Positions 36,537-47,489 of a DNA stretch of 64,000 nt are shown here, in pieces; the stretch's first letter is position 1; the number at the start of each line of letters is the position of its first letter. This stretch comes from Corythucha ciliata. Taxonomy: Eukaryota; Arthropoda; Insecta; Hemiptera; Tingidae. The position numbers and the translations under genes are program-made. Location: the NCBI GenBank assembly GCA_038030265.1, contig CM075939.1, positions 15,295,253 through 15,359,252 on the forward strand, given 5' to 3'. The notes under the pieces are model-generated. The model was given only the letters and a program-made list of their open reading frames with translations. It was not told the origin of the DNA and did not search any database.

Positions 36537-38024
36537 CGAGAGCTAGCGACAGTCCCATTCAAGCGGAAGAACATAGTCACCGAATGTGTGCAAAATGATG
36601 GCATTTGACCCTCTATTTACAAGTCCGGAAGTCTGCCATGCTGTATCTGTGGCCTAAGGATTTTATAGCTAATTAAAGTCCTTAGTTTGGGACATTAATT
36701 TAACCAGAAGAACATAGACCCGAAACTAGTCTCATTCGAAAGGATTTATGAAGCTGATTACGAATATGATCGTCTGCCGCCGTCTGCCTGGGGCATTTGC
36801 CCTCTGTGGCTCGCCAAAAACACGTAATTCGGTGAATTTTGATCAACCGGAAGAACATAGTCCTGAAACTGGTCTTATTCGATAGGATTTATGGAGATGA
36901 TTACAAATAAAATCGTCTGCCTGGAGCATTTGCCCTCGGTGGCCAGTAAACTCCTTAAATCAGGGGCATTAATTAACCGGATGAACCAAGTCCGGAGAAT
37001 TATCTTTTGCGACACGTTTCATGTGGCTGAATACGAAAGTGATCGTCTGCCGGTGTCTGCCTGGGGCATGTGCCCTCTGTGGCTCGCCAAACTCACGTAA
37101 TTCGGTAAATTTTAAATAACTGAGGAGCACAGTCCTGTAACTGGTCTTATTCGATAGGTTTTAAGGAGATGATTACAAATGTAATAGTCTGACGGCGTCT
37201 GCCTGGAGCATTTGGCCTCGGCAAGTGCCCCAGGCAGACACCAGCAGACGATCACTTTCGTATTCAGCCACATGAAACGTGTCGCAAATGACCATTCTCC
37301 GGATTAGTTCATCCGATTAATTAATGCCCCTGATTTAAGGAGTTTACTGGCCACCGAGGGCAAATGCTCCGGGCAGACGCCGGCAACCGATTTTATTTGT
37401 AATCAACTCCATAAATCCTGTCGAATAAGACCAGTTTCAGGACTATGTTCTTCCGGTTAATCAAAATTCACCGAATTACGTGAGTTTGGCGAGCCACAGA
37501 GGGCAAATGCCCCAGGCAGACGGCGGCAGACGATCATATTCGTAATCAGCTCTATAAAACCTTTCGAATGAGACTGGTTTCAGGACTATGTTCTCCCGGT
37601 TAATCATTTTCCTACGGTGCAGATACACTGGTCACTAAGGGCAAGTGCCCCAGGCAGACACCGGCAGACGATCACTTTCGTATTCAGCCACATGAAACGT
37701 GTCGCAAAAGACCATTCTCCGGACTTAGTTCATCCGGTTAATTAATGCCCCTGTTTTAAGGAGTTTACTGACCACCGAGGGCAAATGCTCCAGGCAGACG
37801 CCGGCAGACGATTTTATTTGTAATCATCTCCATAAATCCTACCGAATAAGACCAGTTTCAGTACCATGTTCTTCTTTAATTACTTTAATTAGCTATAAAA
37901 TCCTTAGGCCCCAGATACAGCATGGCAGACTTCCGGACTCGTAAATAGGGGGTCAAATGCCATCATTTTGCACACATTCGGTGACTATGTTCTTCCGGTT
38001 GAATGGGACTGTCGCCAGCTCTCG
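36537..38024. mobile_element. Large foldback element (1.49 kb) with modular arms
   Basis: The outer ends are CGAGAGCTAGCGACAGTCCC (36537) and GACTGTCGCCAGCTCTCG (38007-38024). Both arms are built of alternating modules. One contains GGAGATGATTACAAATAAAA and GGTGGCCAGTAAACTCC. The other contains TGTGGCTGAATACGAAAGTG and GTGGCTCGCCAAACTCACG. Each module carries a copy of TCTGCCTGGGGCATTTGCCC. The axis is near 37.23 kb and the arms differ by module gain or loss. No transposase is present. The structure fits a Foldback-type or other non-autonomous DNA transposon. Confidence 0.85.
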
Positions 38025-38073
38025 GTCTATTAGGGTAAACACATTTATACAATTGTCATCGTAACGCATCGTT

Positions 38074-38199
38074 CATACTGTGGCGATACGATATCGTTTC
38101 TACATCACTCTGACACGGATTTCCAGTTGTTTCTATCTGTCCTAGACGCTGTTAATTTGCGTCGGTGATGTCGAAACAATATCGTATCGCTCTAGTATG
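38074..38199. mobile_element. Small MITE with 35 bp inverted arms
   Basis: CATACTGTGGCGATACGATA (38074) is inverted at 38165-38199 (ending TATCGCTCTAGTATG), with a loop of about 56 bp. It lies 50 bp beyond the large foldback. Confidence 0.75.
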
Positions 38200-38209
38200 T
38201 TCGCCACCT

Positions 38210-38640
38210 AACAGCAAACAAACGCGGTCGAAATAAATAAAAATATCCCACTTGTCAATGAGATCAGGTGATAATTATAATCATCAAGTATGGCGCCAAT
38301 TTGCGTGTTGCAGTGTTCGTGTTTTATAGTGTCTTTAGAGGGGTGCAGCGTACGGAGCCACGTGCCTTGATGGGTACTGTTGGGGAGGTGCAACGTCGAT
38401 AACAGTGTTATTAATATCTCTTCACACATAGGGAAAACTTCCGATTGTACATTATCACTTTCCTCACGCTCCATGTTTCAGAAATGGGGGGGGGGGGTAA
38501 TTTAAATTGTCAGTCGATTAACACGTCAGGCGATTTCACTCACCGACAAGCCGCCATGCCTGCCTTTAATTCACTAGTACAAACAAAAAACTGATTTGGC
38601 CCCAAAATACAGACGAGACATTAGGCTCTGATTCAAAATC
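38210..38640. other. Unique sequence with a G12 run
   Basis: Nothing recognised apart from a 12 bp G run at 38486-38497. A minus-strand open frame of 88 codons (38208-38474) has no recognisable domain. Confidence 0.4.
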
Positions 38641-38649
38641 AATCATGCG

Positions 38650-38769
38650 CGTTTGGCACTGTTTTCAAAAACGAAATTTTGCGATTATGACTGCATCGAA
38701 ACAAAAATTCTGTTAAAATTAATTTGTGGATTTGACCCCTTTAAACCCCAATTCTTAAGAGTTTTACTC
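38650..38769. repeat. Family D fragment, left of an inserted element
   Basis: Reverse-orientation D-like units (ATTTGTGGATTTGACCCCTT, AAACCCCAATTCTTAAG) stop at the left end of the 3.85 kb element. D units in the same orientation resume at 42620 on its right. This suggests that one array was split by the insertion. Confidence 0.5.
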
Positions 38770-39189
38770 ATAGTCCAGTCAAACAGTTCCACGTGGACAA
38801 AAATCTCGTCTACGATTTTTTCATTTTATTTTATGTTTTTTGGGGTGAGGAACACGAATCTGAAGAGATCCAACAAAATTTCATCCAACAGAAAAGCATT
38901 GAATTCTGTGTCGAATCGTTTTTTCTTTTTTCACAATTGACCCAGCCGTTTCACCCGTATTGATTTTTTTTTAAATGGTCAATTTTAGCCACTTTTGGTA
39001 AAATTAATAAAAATTAAAAAACTTAAAAATGGCTGTTCCAATCGGAAAATGTCATGAAATCAAAGTGGTTCGGAATTGAATTTTACATAAGTGAAAAGCC
39101 TTAAAACCTACAGGAAAAATCAGTGGTATCAGTTATGCGACGAAAACGCGAAAAAAGGCGGACCAAAAACCACGTTTTTCTGCACATTT

Positions 39190-39650
39190 TTGCCAGTAGC
39201 TCGGAAAGTAGTAGTCCAATTTTTTTCTATGAAAAACGATCTGAAAGCTGATTAAGTTTTCTATCAGACATACTGTATGAAATTTCATTTGAAGATTAAC
39301 ATAAGACAGGGCCACAACGTCAAACGATTAGAAAATTTGCTGCAAAAAATACGTTTTTTGTCACATTTCGGCCTATAACTCAAGAACTATCCATCCGATT
39401 AAACTTTAAAGAAACTCATCTGAAAGCTCGTTGAATTTCCTATAAGGAGTCACGTATGGCGTTTTTATAAAGACCCGATAAATGGCAATAAAACGCAGTG
39501 AGAAATCCGAAAAATGAGTAATTTTCCAATAACTCCTTTCTTCAGCCGAACGTTTTTGCCTATAACTATCGAACGAAACCTTCGATAAAAATTGCACTAT
39601 TTTAAAGTGAAAGCTGGTGAAATTTACAGTCAGAAACCATATTTGCCAAA
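39190..39650. repeat. Degenerate tandem repeat with a period of about 180 bp
   Basis: Three related units start near 39192, 39371 and 39558 with GCCAGTAGCTCGGAAAG, GCCTATAACTCAAGAAC and GCCTATAACTATCGAAC. Each is followed some 50-60 bp later by a CTGAAAGCT(C/G)-type word. Confidence 0.55.
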
Positions 39651-40139
39651 TTTGTCAAGGCCCGGAAAATATTCTGTACAGGGCGATGAAAATAGGTTTT
39701 GTTTAAAATTTTTGGCTTAAATATTCCCAAAAAATCCTCACGTCCAACGTTCAATAATGCAGTTGACGTGGATGTCATTTCTGAATTAGTTTTTGGCGCT
39801 GAATCGAATGCATATGAAACTGCATACGATGAGAGAACATAGTTAGTCCTGCCTAAATCATGGTACACGATTTTTAGGGCACATTTAAGCATAGAAAAAA
39901 TCGCGTTTTTACAGGGATTTTCGTTCATATCTCAAATAATATTGATGTTAGAGAATCGAGCTACCGTGCATTTGATTCAGTACCTAAAACAACTTCACAA
40001 GTTGTAACAATAAGATATAAAGATGTGGAAAATCGTTAATTTCTGGTAATAGCCTGGTTAAAATTAAGAGAAAGGTTAATTTTAAGCCTAAAAATTGAGA
40101 AAATTGCTAATTCGCGGCTAAAATAGAAACAATAGTGGT

Positions 40140-40550
40140 TTTTGAGGTTACAACTTTTTGAGGTTAGAGCATGTTGGGGTTAGAGCATTTTATGGTGAGC
40201 AGTTTGTGGTTGGAGCATTTCGTGGTTAGTGCATTTTTGGTTAGAGAATTTTGTGGTTAGACCATTTCGTGGTTAGAGCTTTTTGTGGATCGAGTTTTTT
40301 TGTTTTTTTGGTTATAGCACTTTGAGGTCAGTACATTTTTCGGTTACAGCTTTATCTTTTCGTTTGTGACATTTGATCTTTTTGTGGTTAGAAGACTATG
40401 TGGTCAGAGCTTTTGTGGTTAGAGCATTTTGTGGTTTGTTCTTTTTAGGGTAACAGCTTTTTGTGGTTCGAGCTTTTAGGGATTCAAGGTTTTTTGTGCT
40501 TCAATCAATTTTTTTGTGGTTAGAGTTTCTTACGGTTAGATTTGTTTGAA
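40140..40550. repeat. Family F array
   Basis: GTGGTTAGAGCATTTTGTGG-type units recur every 17-25 bp in one orientation. This family occurs only here in the window, inside the 3.85 kb inverted-repeat element. A short A stretch (40040-40140) leads into it. Confidence 0.8.
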
Positions 40551-40959
40551 CTCAAGCACGTCCTTCGCGACCCCCCTGCCCTGTAGACGACAGCTCAAGT
40601 TTTGAGGGCTGAAATTTAAATTAAGTTTGTGTGGAGGACCCCACGATACTTCCATGTTCCCGTCGTTCGCTTACAACATGCCTTTCACATGAAACAATTC
40701 CGACACGAGTGATTAATCATTAAAACTCACCCATCAAAATTAATTAATTTGCCCTAGCCTGTCCTGAAGTTCTGTTCTCATAAAAATGCCAAAGTTCTAA
40801 AATTTGCTGGAAAGAGCTCTATGTCTCTCAATATTCATCCCTAAACGATTGATGCAATAATAACACACAAAAAAATATGAACACACAAATTCTAACGACG
40901 TGACGAATAATGAATTTTGTAGCCTAATATAGTTCTCTTTAACAGTAACTATCAATTTG

Positions 40960-41020
40960 AAATATACATAATATAATACATAATATAATACATTATATAA
41001 TATATAATATTTTGAAATAA
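40960..41020. repeat. AT-rich simple repeat
   Basis: ATAATATAATACATAATATA-type sequence. A separate (AAAT)n tract lies near 41436-41456. Confidence 0.85.
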
Positions 41021-42619
41021 CAATCAACACTACCTTCATAGATACCCAACGAGATTAGCACAACTTACTAATGTAAGATTACCGAAAATTCATTCATCAC
41101 TATATTATAACCATGCCTCTATAATTGCCAGCAGGATTGCCCTTAGATTTAAGTTTAATTATGGTATGTTTTGTAATCATAAGGCGCTTAAGAAATATCT
41201 TATTGAGTCTTCTCAATAAGCAAAGTTTGCTTCAATTTAGGATGTTAGTGAGCTAAGTTAGTCTTGTTTATATTGATTTATAGAGTTATAATTTATCATT
41301 CCGATTATTTAGTGTCGCGGTATGTAATTGTATAGCGTGTATGTATTAAATCCGATTTGTATTCATCTGGCTAAACTGAATTCCAGCTCTCTACTCATGT
41401 TTTAACTTTTTGAGGGCTGGAATCAAAATACGAATAAAATAAATAAATAAATAAATATTCAACACGATCAATGAATGAAATAATGGACACAATTTGATCA
41501 ATAAGACACTCGCTAAAACTCAAAATAATCGAAGAGAAACGAATCTTCGAATTCATCCTCGTCAATTTGTTTAAAACATTAATTTAAAAATAACCAAATT
41601 GAATTTCGAAAAATGGCCAGTTCATCGATGGGGAATTTTGTTATGGTCATTTTAAGCTATCATGAGAGGAAATCGGACTAAAATTCTGATAGGAGATAGG
41701 TTTGGGGCAAAAAAAGAGCTGAAACGCATTCCAAACTTTAGCAACTGTACCGCTCAACAAATCTTATTCAAATTTTAGCAGCGTCTTGAACGAGCAATTT
41801 TAGCACCTAGATGACGATTTTGAACGATCGATCATCAAATTTTATAATATTCTCTTGGAATTATAAGGGTCCAACCATTTTTACTTCGAACACATTTGTT
41901 ATAATATCTTCCAAATCGCTCAACCAATCGTTTTCAAATTTTACGGTGTACATCTGGAGATGAAGACACAACTTTTGAGCCATCACTCGTCGAGATAAAA
42001 GTGGACGACGGACGACAGACGCCATACTGAAAATCGAGGTTTAGGCCTTTTCGGGGTCCAGGAACACGAATCTGGTGTCAGCTAAAATTTTTTTTTTTGC
42101 CATTACCAAACTTCCTTCCCTACGGGAACATGGAAGTAAAAAAGTGGCTATGTCCACCAACTTGGTCCACAAATGTTTAAACTCAACAAATCACCTGTAT
42201 TATAGGTAGCGTCAGAGATTACATCATTCAACTGAGATTTGAACTACTTTAATTTTTCACACAATTTTGCCAAAAGCGACTATAAATGACAATTTAAAAA
42301 AAATCAATACCGGCGAAATGGCTGGGTCAATTGGGACAAAAGAAAAAAAGATTCGACGCAGAACTTGATGCTCTTCAAAAAAGAACAGGGTACAATTTTC
42401 CGCAGAATGCGTCATTGAGCAGTTGCAAGCGAAAGACTAAAAAAAGTGCCAAAAATTATCAGTTTTTGGCGATTTTCTCAAAACGCACAAGGAAATTTTG
42501 TTGGATCTCTTCAGATTCGTGTTCCTCACTCCAAAAAACATAGAATAAAGTGAAAAAATCAAAGACGAGATTTTTGTCCACGCATGGTATTTTTTTTATA
42601 CGATTTGACTGGACTATCA

Positions 42620-43180
42620 TTCAAAAACCAAATTTCGTGGGCTTGGCTCTTTGAAACCCCGATTTGCGCATTGGAATAGTTTAACCCTCCCCTCCCCCAA
42701 ACAGAGGTTTACGCGTTACCGAAAACCGGATTTCATCGCTTTAGCATTTCTTAAAATCATCAAATCGCCGGTTTCATTAGTTGGACAAAATTAATTTGGC
42801 TCTCCCAAATCCTGTCGCGGATTTTCACTCTTACTTAACCCACTGTCTCGGACTTGTTCCATCAAAACACAAATTCACGGATTTTTCATCGTTTCACATA
42901 TTTCACACTAGAACTAGTGTGAGCCCTTCGAAACAAAATTCACGAATTTCAAAAATTCAAAACTACAATTTCGTCATTTTTACTCTTACAACTCTCCAGT
43001 TCCGTGTATTTTACGTCTTTCAATAACAAATTTTGCGGATTTGTCTCGATCAAACATCAAGTTTGCGGATTATCGGCCTTAAAAATGCTCGTATTAAAAG
43101 CAAATTTCGTGACTCCGGCTGATTTTAAAATTAGTATCGCACGTTTGGTTCATTCGAAAAACTGAAATTAATGGCTCGTT
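42620..43180. repeat. Family D array, reversed
   Basis: Units such as AAAACCAAATTTCGTGGGCT and AAACACAAATTCACGGATTT continue the D fragment at 38650-38769 beyond the inserted element. Confidence 0.75.
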
Positions 43181-43236
43181 CAAATACCTCATTTCGCGAT
43201 TTCGGCTCTGTCAAACCACGATTTCCACGGTCAATC

Positions 43237-43345
43237 GTTGCTATCTGAGCAGTAACCATGGCAACTGTTGCGCTCTGAGCAGTAACCGTGGCAACCGTTG
43301 CTATCTGAGCAGTAACCATGGCAACCGTTGCTATGGTAACCGTTA
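43237..43345. repeat. 30 bp minisatellite of perfect RFX X-box motifs
   Basis: Three exact-length 30 bp units start at 43237, 43267 and 43297, followed by a partial fourth. Each contains GTAACCATGGCAAC or GTAACCGTGGCAAC (43252, 43282, 43312). A fourth copy, inverted, is GTTGCTATGGTAAC at 43327. All four fit the RFX consensus GTNRCC(N)0-3RGYAAC. RFX factors are known to drive ciliary genes in animals. Whether this cluster binds them is untested and could be coincidental amplification of a palindrome. The alanine/threonine/valine-rich frame on the minus strand is a by-product of the repeat. Confidence 0.8.
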
Positions 43346-43549
43346 CTATGTCCAAGGGGCAAAGCGAGACGAAAAAAATTGACAGGGACAATTTGTAGTT
43401 TCTGGCAATAATTTCAGTTTTTATTTTTGCAGGCACGTAGCAATGCGGAGGGGTGGGGGCATGGAAACTTTGATTGACAAAATGACTGGAGCATTCTTTC
43501 ATAAAAATAAAGAGTTCATGAGATATGTGATGGAACCCCTCCTAAGATA

Positions 43550-43569
43550 AAATCCTAGATCCGCCACTA
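43550..43569. mobile_element. Transposon-terminus-like word
   Basis: AATCCTAGATCCGCCACTA, preceded by GGAACCCCTCCTAAGAT, reads on the other strand as TAGTGGCGGATCTAGG, a form common at the ends of invertebrate DNA transposons. A near copy sits at 50317-50336. Confidence 0.35.
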
Positions 43570-43574
43570 ACTGG

Positions 43575-43770
43575 AGGGAACTTGGTGACTGAAATTGAGA
43601 ATAAAGCGTAATTCGCTGCTACGAATTGGGAAAACGCTGATTCGCAGATAACATTAAGATATAAAGCGATATTCTGGCTATAATTGATAAATAAAGCCAA
43701 TTCGCAGCCAAAATTGAGGAAAAGCGCTCATTCGCAGATAAATTTGAGAAATTGTCGATTAGCGCCATTA
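43575..43770. repeat. Family A array fragment, forward
   Basis: About six A units (GCTACGAATTGGGAAAACGC, AGCCAAAATTGAGGAAAAGC) between the terminus-like word and the foldback at 43801. Confidence 0.7.
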
Positions 43771-43800
43771 TCGGTTTCTGGAGCCAATTTCGCGGATACT

Positions 43801-44023
43801 GTTACAGTCAAAGTTTCCTACGCGAATCGTTGAGATTCCCTAGGTGATGTTGCCTCTTTTCCTGCTCTTTTCAGCCTAAGTTCATTGGAGCCATTCACAA
43901 TCGACTTTGTCTGCGTGAGGATTGTCTCCAATCAACTTTTACTGAAACGAGCATCATCAGGAACAGTCAAATTTACCTAGGGAATCTCAACAATCTGTAT
44001 AGGAAACAAACTTTGACTGTAAC
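43801..44023. mobile_element. Foldback MITE, 223 bp
   Basis: Arms 43801-43845 and 43975-44023 are inverted: GTTACAGTCAAAGTTTCC...TTGAGATTCCCTAGGT against ACCTAGGGAATCTCAA...CTTTGACTGTAAC. They differ in an 8 bp internal block and a 4 bp insertion. The interior contains CCTGATGATGCTCGTTTCAG on the minus strand, similar to a word in the 11.5 kb palindrome. No clear target duplication. Confidence 0.85.
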
Positions 44024-44029
44024 ATTTAT

Positions 44030-45590
44030 ATTTATAATTAAATTCTGACACCGTGGCTGCTCTCTGCTTTTCAGCCCAAATAATCAGATTATAGGAACAG
44101 CATTTTTGGTATCTCGGATAATTTTTCTTTTAATTGTTTATTTTTATGGTTTTGGCTTGTTTTTGCTTCTTTTACTTCTTAACCCTAAAAATAAATTATT
44201 CATTAACTATGGTTTAAAAATTATTACTTTTTCTTTTATCTAAAGCCAATTTTCTATATTTCTTTGTGTTGTTTGTGTGAAATTGCCCCAGTTTTTTGTT
44301 CTTTGTCGATCCGAGTCTCTCCAGCTTTTCTTCGCCTATAGAGTTCCGGTATTTCTAAACTGATATAGTGATTTATCCCTCCTTTTCATTTAAAATTGAG
44401 ACCTGACAGGTCTAATACGGCAAACAAAATTAAGATTTCGTCCCTCCCCCATATTTCCATAATGGGACACACTCCAATTTTAAATGACCTAGTGCGCGCC
44501 CAAATTCTTCACGCACAAAAACAGTAAGGGTTATTATGGGCGGGGCAAAAAATAAAAAATAAAAGGGGAATCATTACCAAGAAAATAATAATAGGTGCCC
44601 TGCTAAAGCCGCTCTGATTTTTACCCTTAGGCGAGCAATTGTTTTCCTTGGCCAATTATATTGCCCGAATTGGGTATATAAAAGCGTGTTAATGATTGTG
44701 GGTGGTCAAGACCACCCTTAATGCCACCAAGAGTGTGTTGTTTTAATTCATTATTCAAAGTCAAACTATATAACTGAAATTGGATGGCTACAGGTGGTAG
44801 GGGAATTAATGTTTGAGTTCAAAGTGCGGTGGAATGCGCTGTATTGAAAAATAAGTGAATGTGGGGGGGGGGGAGCCAAAGAAATAATTTTTCGGTAACC
44901 TTATATTGTGACTCGTCAATGTATTCGATATGTCGTCGGAATTTCATCGGTTAACAGTTATACAATTTCGAGCGAGGGTCACGTCGGGCAATCTTTCGTG
45001 CAGTTTTAATCTAAATAGATTATCCTCTGGCGATGAAACAAACCAGTTCACCACAGTTGCACAATATGAACAAAGGTATAAGATGTAGAGTGAACGTCGA
45101 AAGGAGGGTTAACACGTAAAATGCAGATCTTGGAATCTTTAGAGAGGGGGAAAAATACGTTCGAAGTCATGCTTGTTTACTTCCCTATGCAAATCCTTTA
45201 TTTTTATTCAGAATATAAATAATATTCTAATGTTGCTACTTATCAAGGACTTGCAAGGAGAAGTAGTTAGGAATTGAGTGGGAAATGTAATGACAGGGGG
45301 TTATATTGTCGAGGATAAGTTTGAAGGCACTTTCTATGCTTCTCTTTATTCTTCATTTTAAATGCAAAATTCTAGCAAACTTAAAAGGTACTAAATATTC
45401 CATTTCACTCTCAGAAAAAGAAGTAAGCATAAATATTCAAGAGAGAAAGAAATGAGCATCTCTTTAACATGAAGGGAACTGATTTTCGCCGCACCTCCAC
45501 AAAAACAAGAAATGTGTAGATTGGGAAAGGTAGAAATGCTTATCAAGTGGTAACCTTTGAATCTAGTCCTGGTAAAATAATAATTTAGCA
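44030..45590. other. Unique sequence with a G11 run, no gene recognised
   Basis: G11 at 44863-44873. Open frames below 70 codons. No arrays or inverted repeats seen. Confidence 0.4.
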
Positions 45591-45639
45591 TGAAACAGGG
45601 GCGTAACCAGCCTTTTATCCAAAAATAATTTTAAAAAAA

Positions 45640-46025
45640 ATCATTTCTCGAATTTCACTCACAAAAAAAATTTTTTTTTGAGGATTTTTGCACCCTAAAA
45701 ATACATTTTCACAGATCCGACTCAACTAAACGGCAAATTTCTCATACTCGTATTTAGCATTATAAACCCAATTTTGCGAATTTTTGAAAACATTTTGTGC
45801 ATTTTGCCATTAAAAAACATCTTTACTTGTTTGGCTCACTTAAAACCAACTGCTGAAATTTCGCTTTCTAAAAAACATCACGAAAGCCGTGGGTTTCCGT
45901 GGCTGGAAGATCAATTTTGTGGGGTTGCCTTAATTGAACAGTTAATTTTGCGGATTTTTCATACCAAATAGAGCATGTCCGCAGGTCTAACTCACTACAA
46001 ACCCAATTTCACGGATTACGCTTCT
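45640..46025. repeat. Family D array, reversed, inside the hAT-like element
   Basis: Units such as AACCCAATTTTGCGAATTTT and AACCCAATTTCACGGATTAC. The last unit runs directly into the C block at the shared junction CTCCGAAATCTAAAATCGCC (46024). Confidence 0.7.
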
Positions 46026-47489
46026 CCGAAATCTAAAATCGCCAGCTTAGTGATAAAAATAGCATCAGTTATATGCAAAATTCGTAACATTACTACATAC
46101 TGGAATCGCTTTTAATGTGCTGAAATTGCAATTTTATACTAAAATCTCAACTTTTGAGCTAAAATTGCCAGTTTCTTCGTAAAATTTGCAGTTTTCAGGT
46201 AAAACCGGATGACGCCAGTTTGAGGTAAAAACTTCACTTTTCTCGTAGCAATTTTAGAATAAAAACGTCAGTTTTGAGAAAAAGATGCCAGTTTTGTGGT
46301 AAAACCACCAGTAAACGTTTTATTTTGAGGGAGATTTGTCAAATTCACTTAAGGGGTAAAAGTACAGTTTTGATATAACACGTCAGCTCTGGCGTGAAAT
46401 TTTTAGTTTTGGAGGATTTTATCTCAAAAAGTAGCGATTTTAGTCCAATGACAAAGATTTGACGCCAAAGCTCATGTTTTGCATCAAAAACTGAATATTT
46501 CACTACAATAATGGAGATTTTAACCTTAAAGTAATGTTGGACCTCAAAACAGAAGTTTTTCAACTCAAAATTCAAGTTTCTACCTTAAAACAATTACCAG
46601 AAAACTGTTTCATTGCAAACTGCCCATTTCACTCAGCAAAAATTTAGTGGTTCTATCTCAAAACTGAGAATGTCATCAGAGTTTTCAAGACAGAGTCGTC
46701 CGTTTTCGCGTAAAATCATATTTTTGGAGGAGAACGTCAGTTTTGGTGGAAAATATCCAGTTTTGGAGCAAAGTAGTTACTTTTAGGGTGGACTTTGTGG
46801 TAAAATCGCCAGTTTAGGTAACGTTTTGGCTTCAGCTTTGGCGCGAAATCGTCCGTTTTGGAGTAATATCGTCTTATTTGGGTCAAAGCGTCAGTATTGT
46901 GGTGATATTGTCAGTTTTGTGTTAAAATCGTCAGACTTTTCAAGACAGACTAGTAAGTTTCGGCGTAGAATCATCCGTTTTGGGGATAACGTCAGTTATA
47001 CCGTGAAATTATCAGTTTTGGAGTAAAATGCCCAATTTTTGGGTTGTGCCGTCAATTTTAAAGTTAAGTTTGCTAGTTGAGGGCCATCACATATGAGTTT
47101 TTTTTTATGAAATCGCTAGTTTTGGTATTAAACCCGACCGTTTATAGGATATGGCCAGTTTTTGTAGCGAAATCTTAGGGAGAACACTTCAGGTTTGGGT
47201 AAATCGTTAAAATAGTCAATTTAATGGTAAAATAATCAGTTTCGGAGCAAAATATTCGTTTTTAAGGAAAAATCACCAAACGTTTTGGGATAAAATGGCC
47301 AGTTTTGAAGTGGCATCTCTAGTTTCGGGGTAACATGTCAGCTTTGGCGTGAAATCGTCTGTTCCGGTTTAATATCGTCTTATATGGAAACAAATCGTCA
47401 GTATTTAGGTAAAATCGTCAGTTTTGTGCTGAAATCGCCAGTATTTTAAAGATAGAATCGCCAGTTTTAAAGTGAAATATCCAGTTTTA
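46025..47489. repeat. Family C block, copy 3 (longest), with strand switch and internal duplication
   Basis: Collinear with the block at 9.85-11.04 kb. The shared points are the entry junction, the strand switch at about 46430-46660 between GTCAGCTCTGGCGTG and ACGCCAAAGCTCA, and the anchor TTTTCAAGACAGAGTCGTC ending at 46700. Beyond the anchor, a stretch starting CAGCTTTGGCGCGAAATCGT (46833) recurs at 47340 (CAGCTTTGGCGTGAAATCGT) with matching following units. This gives a higher-order repeat of about 510 bp. Confidence 0.8.

Larger units (their letters stand above)
38770..42619. mobile_element. 3.85 kb element with long (about 250-370 bp) inverted ends
   Basis: The left arm 38770-39024 and the right arm 42247-42619 are reverse complements sharing TAGTCCAGTCAAA, GGACAAAAATCTCGTCT, GAGGAACACGAATCTGAAGA and AATTGACCCAGCC. 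The right arm has about 110 bp that the left lacks. TCA lies immediately outside both ends and may be a 3 bp target duplication. Inside are a degenerate repeat of about 180 bp (39190-39640), a family F array, AT-rich satellite-like sequence and GACGGACGACAGACG (42008), a word type common in invertebrate DNA transposons. No transposase open frame was found, so it appears non-autonomous. Confidence 0.75.

Noticed and set aside
40653..42137. 16 bp inverted word ACTTCCATGTTCCCGT at 40653 and about 42122-42137 as ends of a 1.5 kb element
   Set aside because: The match does not extend beyond the word, there is no target duplication, and both lie inside the 3.85 kb element. Kept as a curiosity only.
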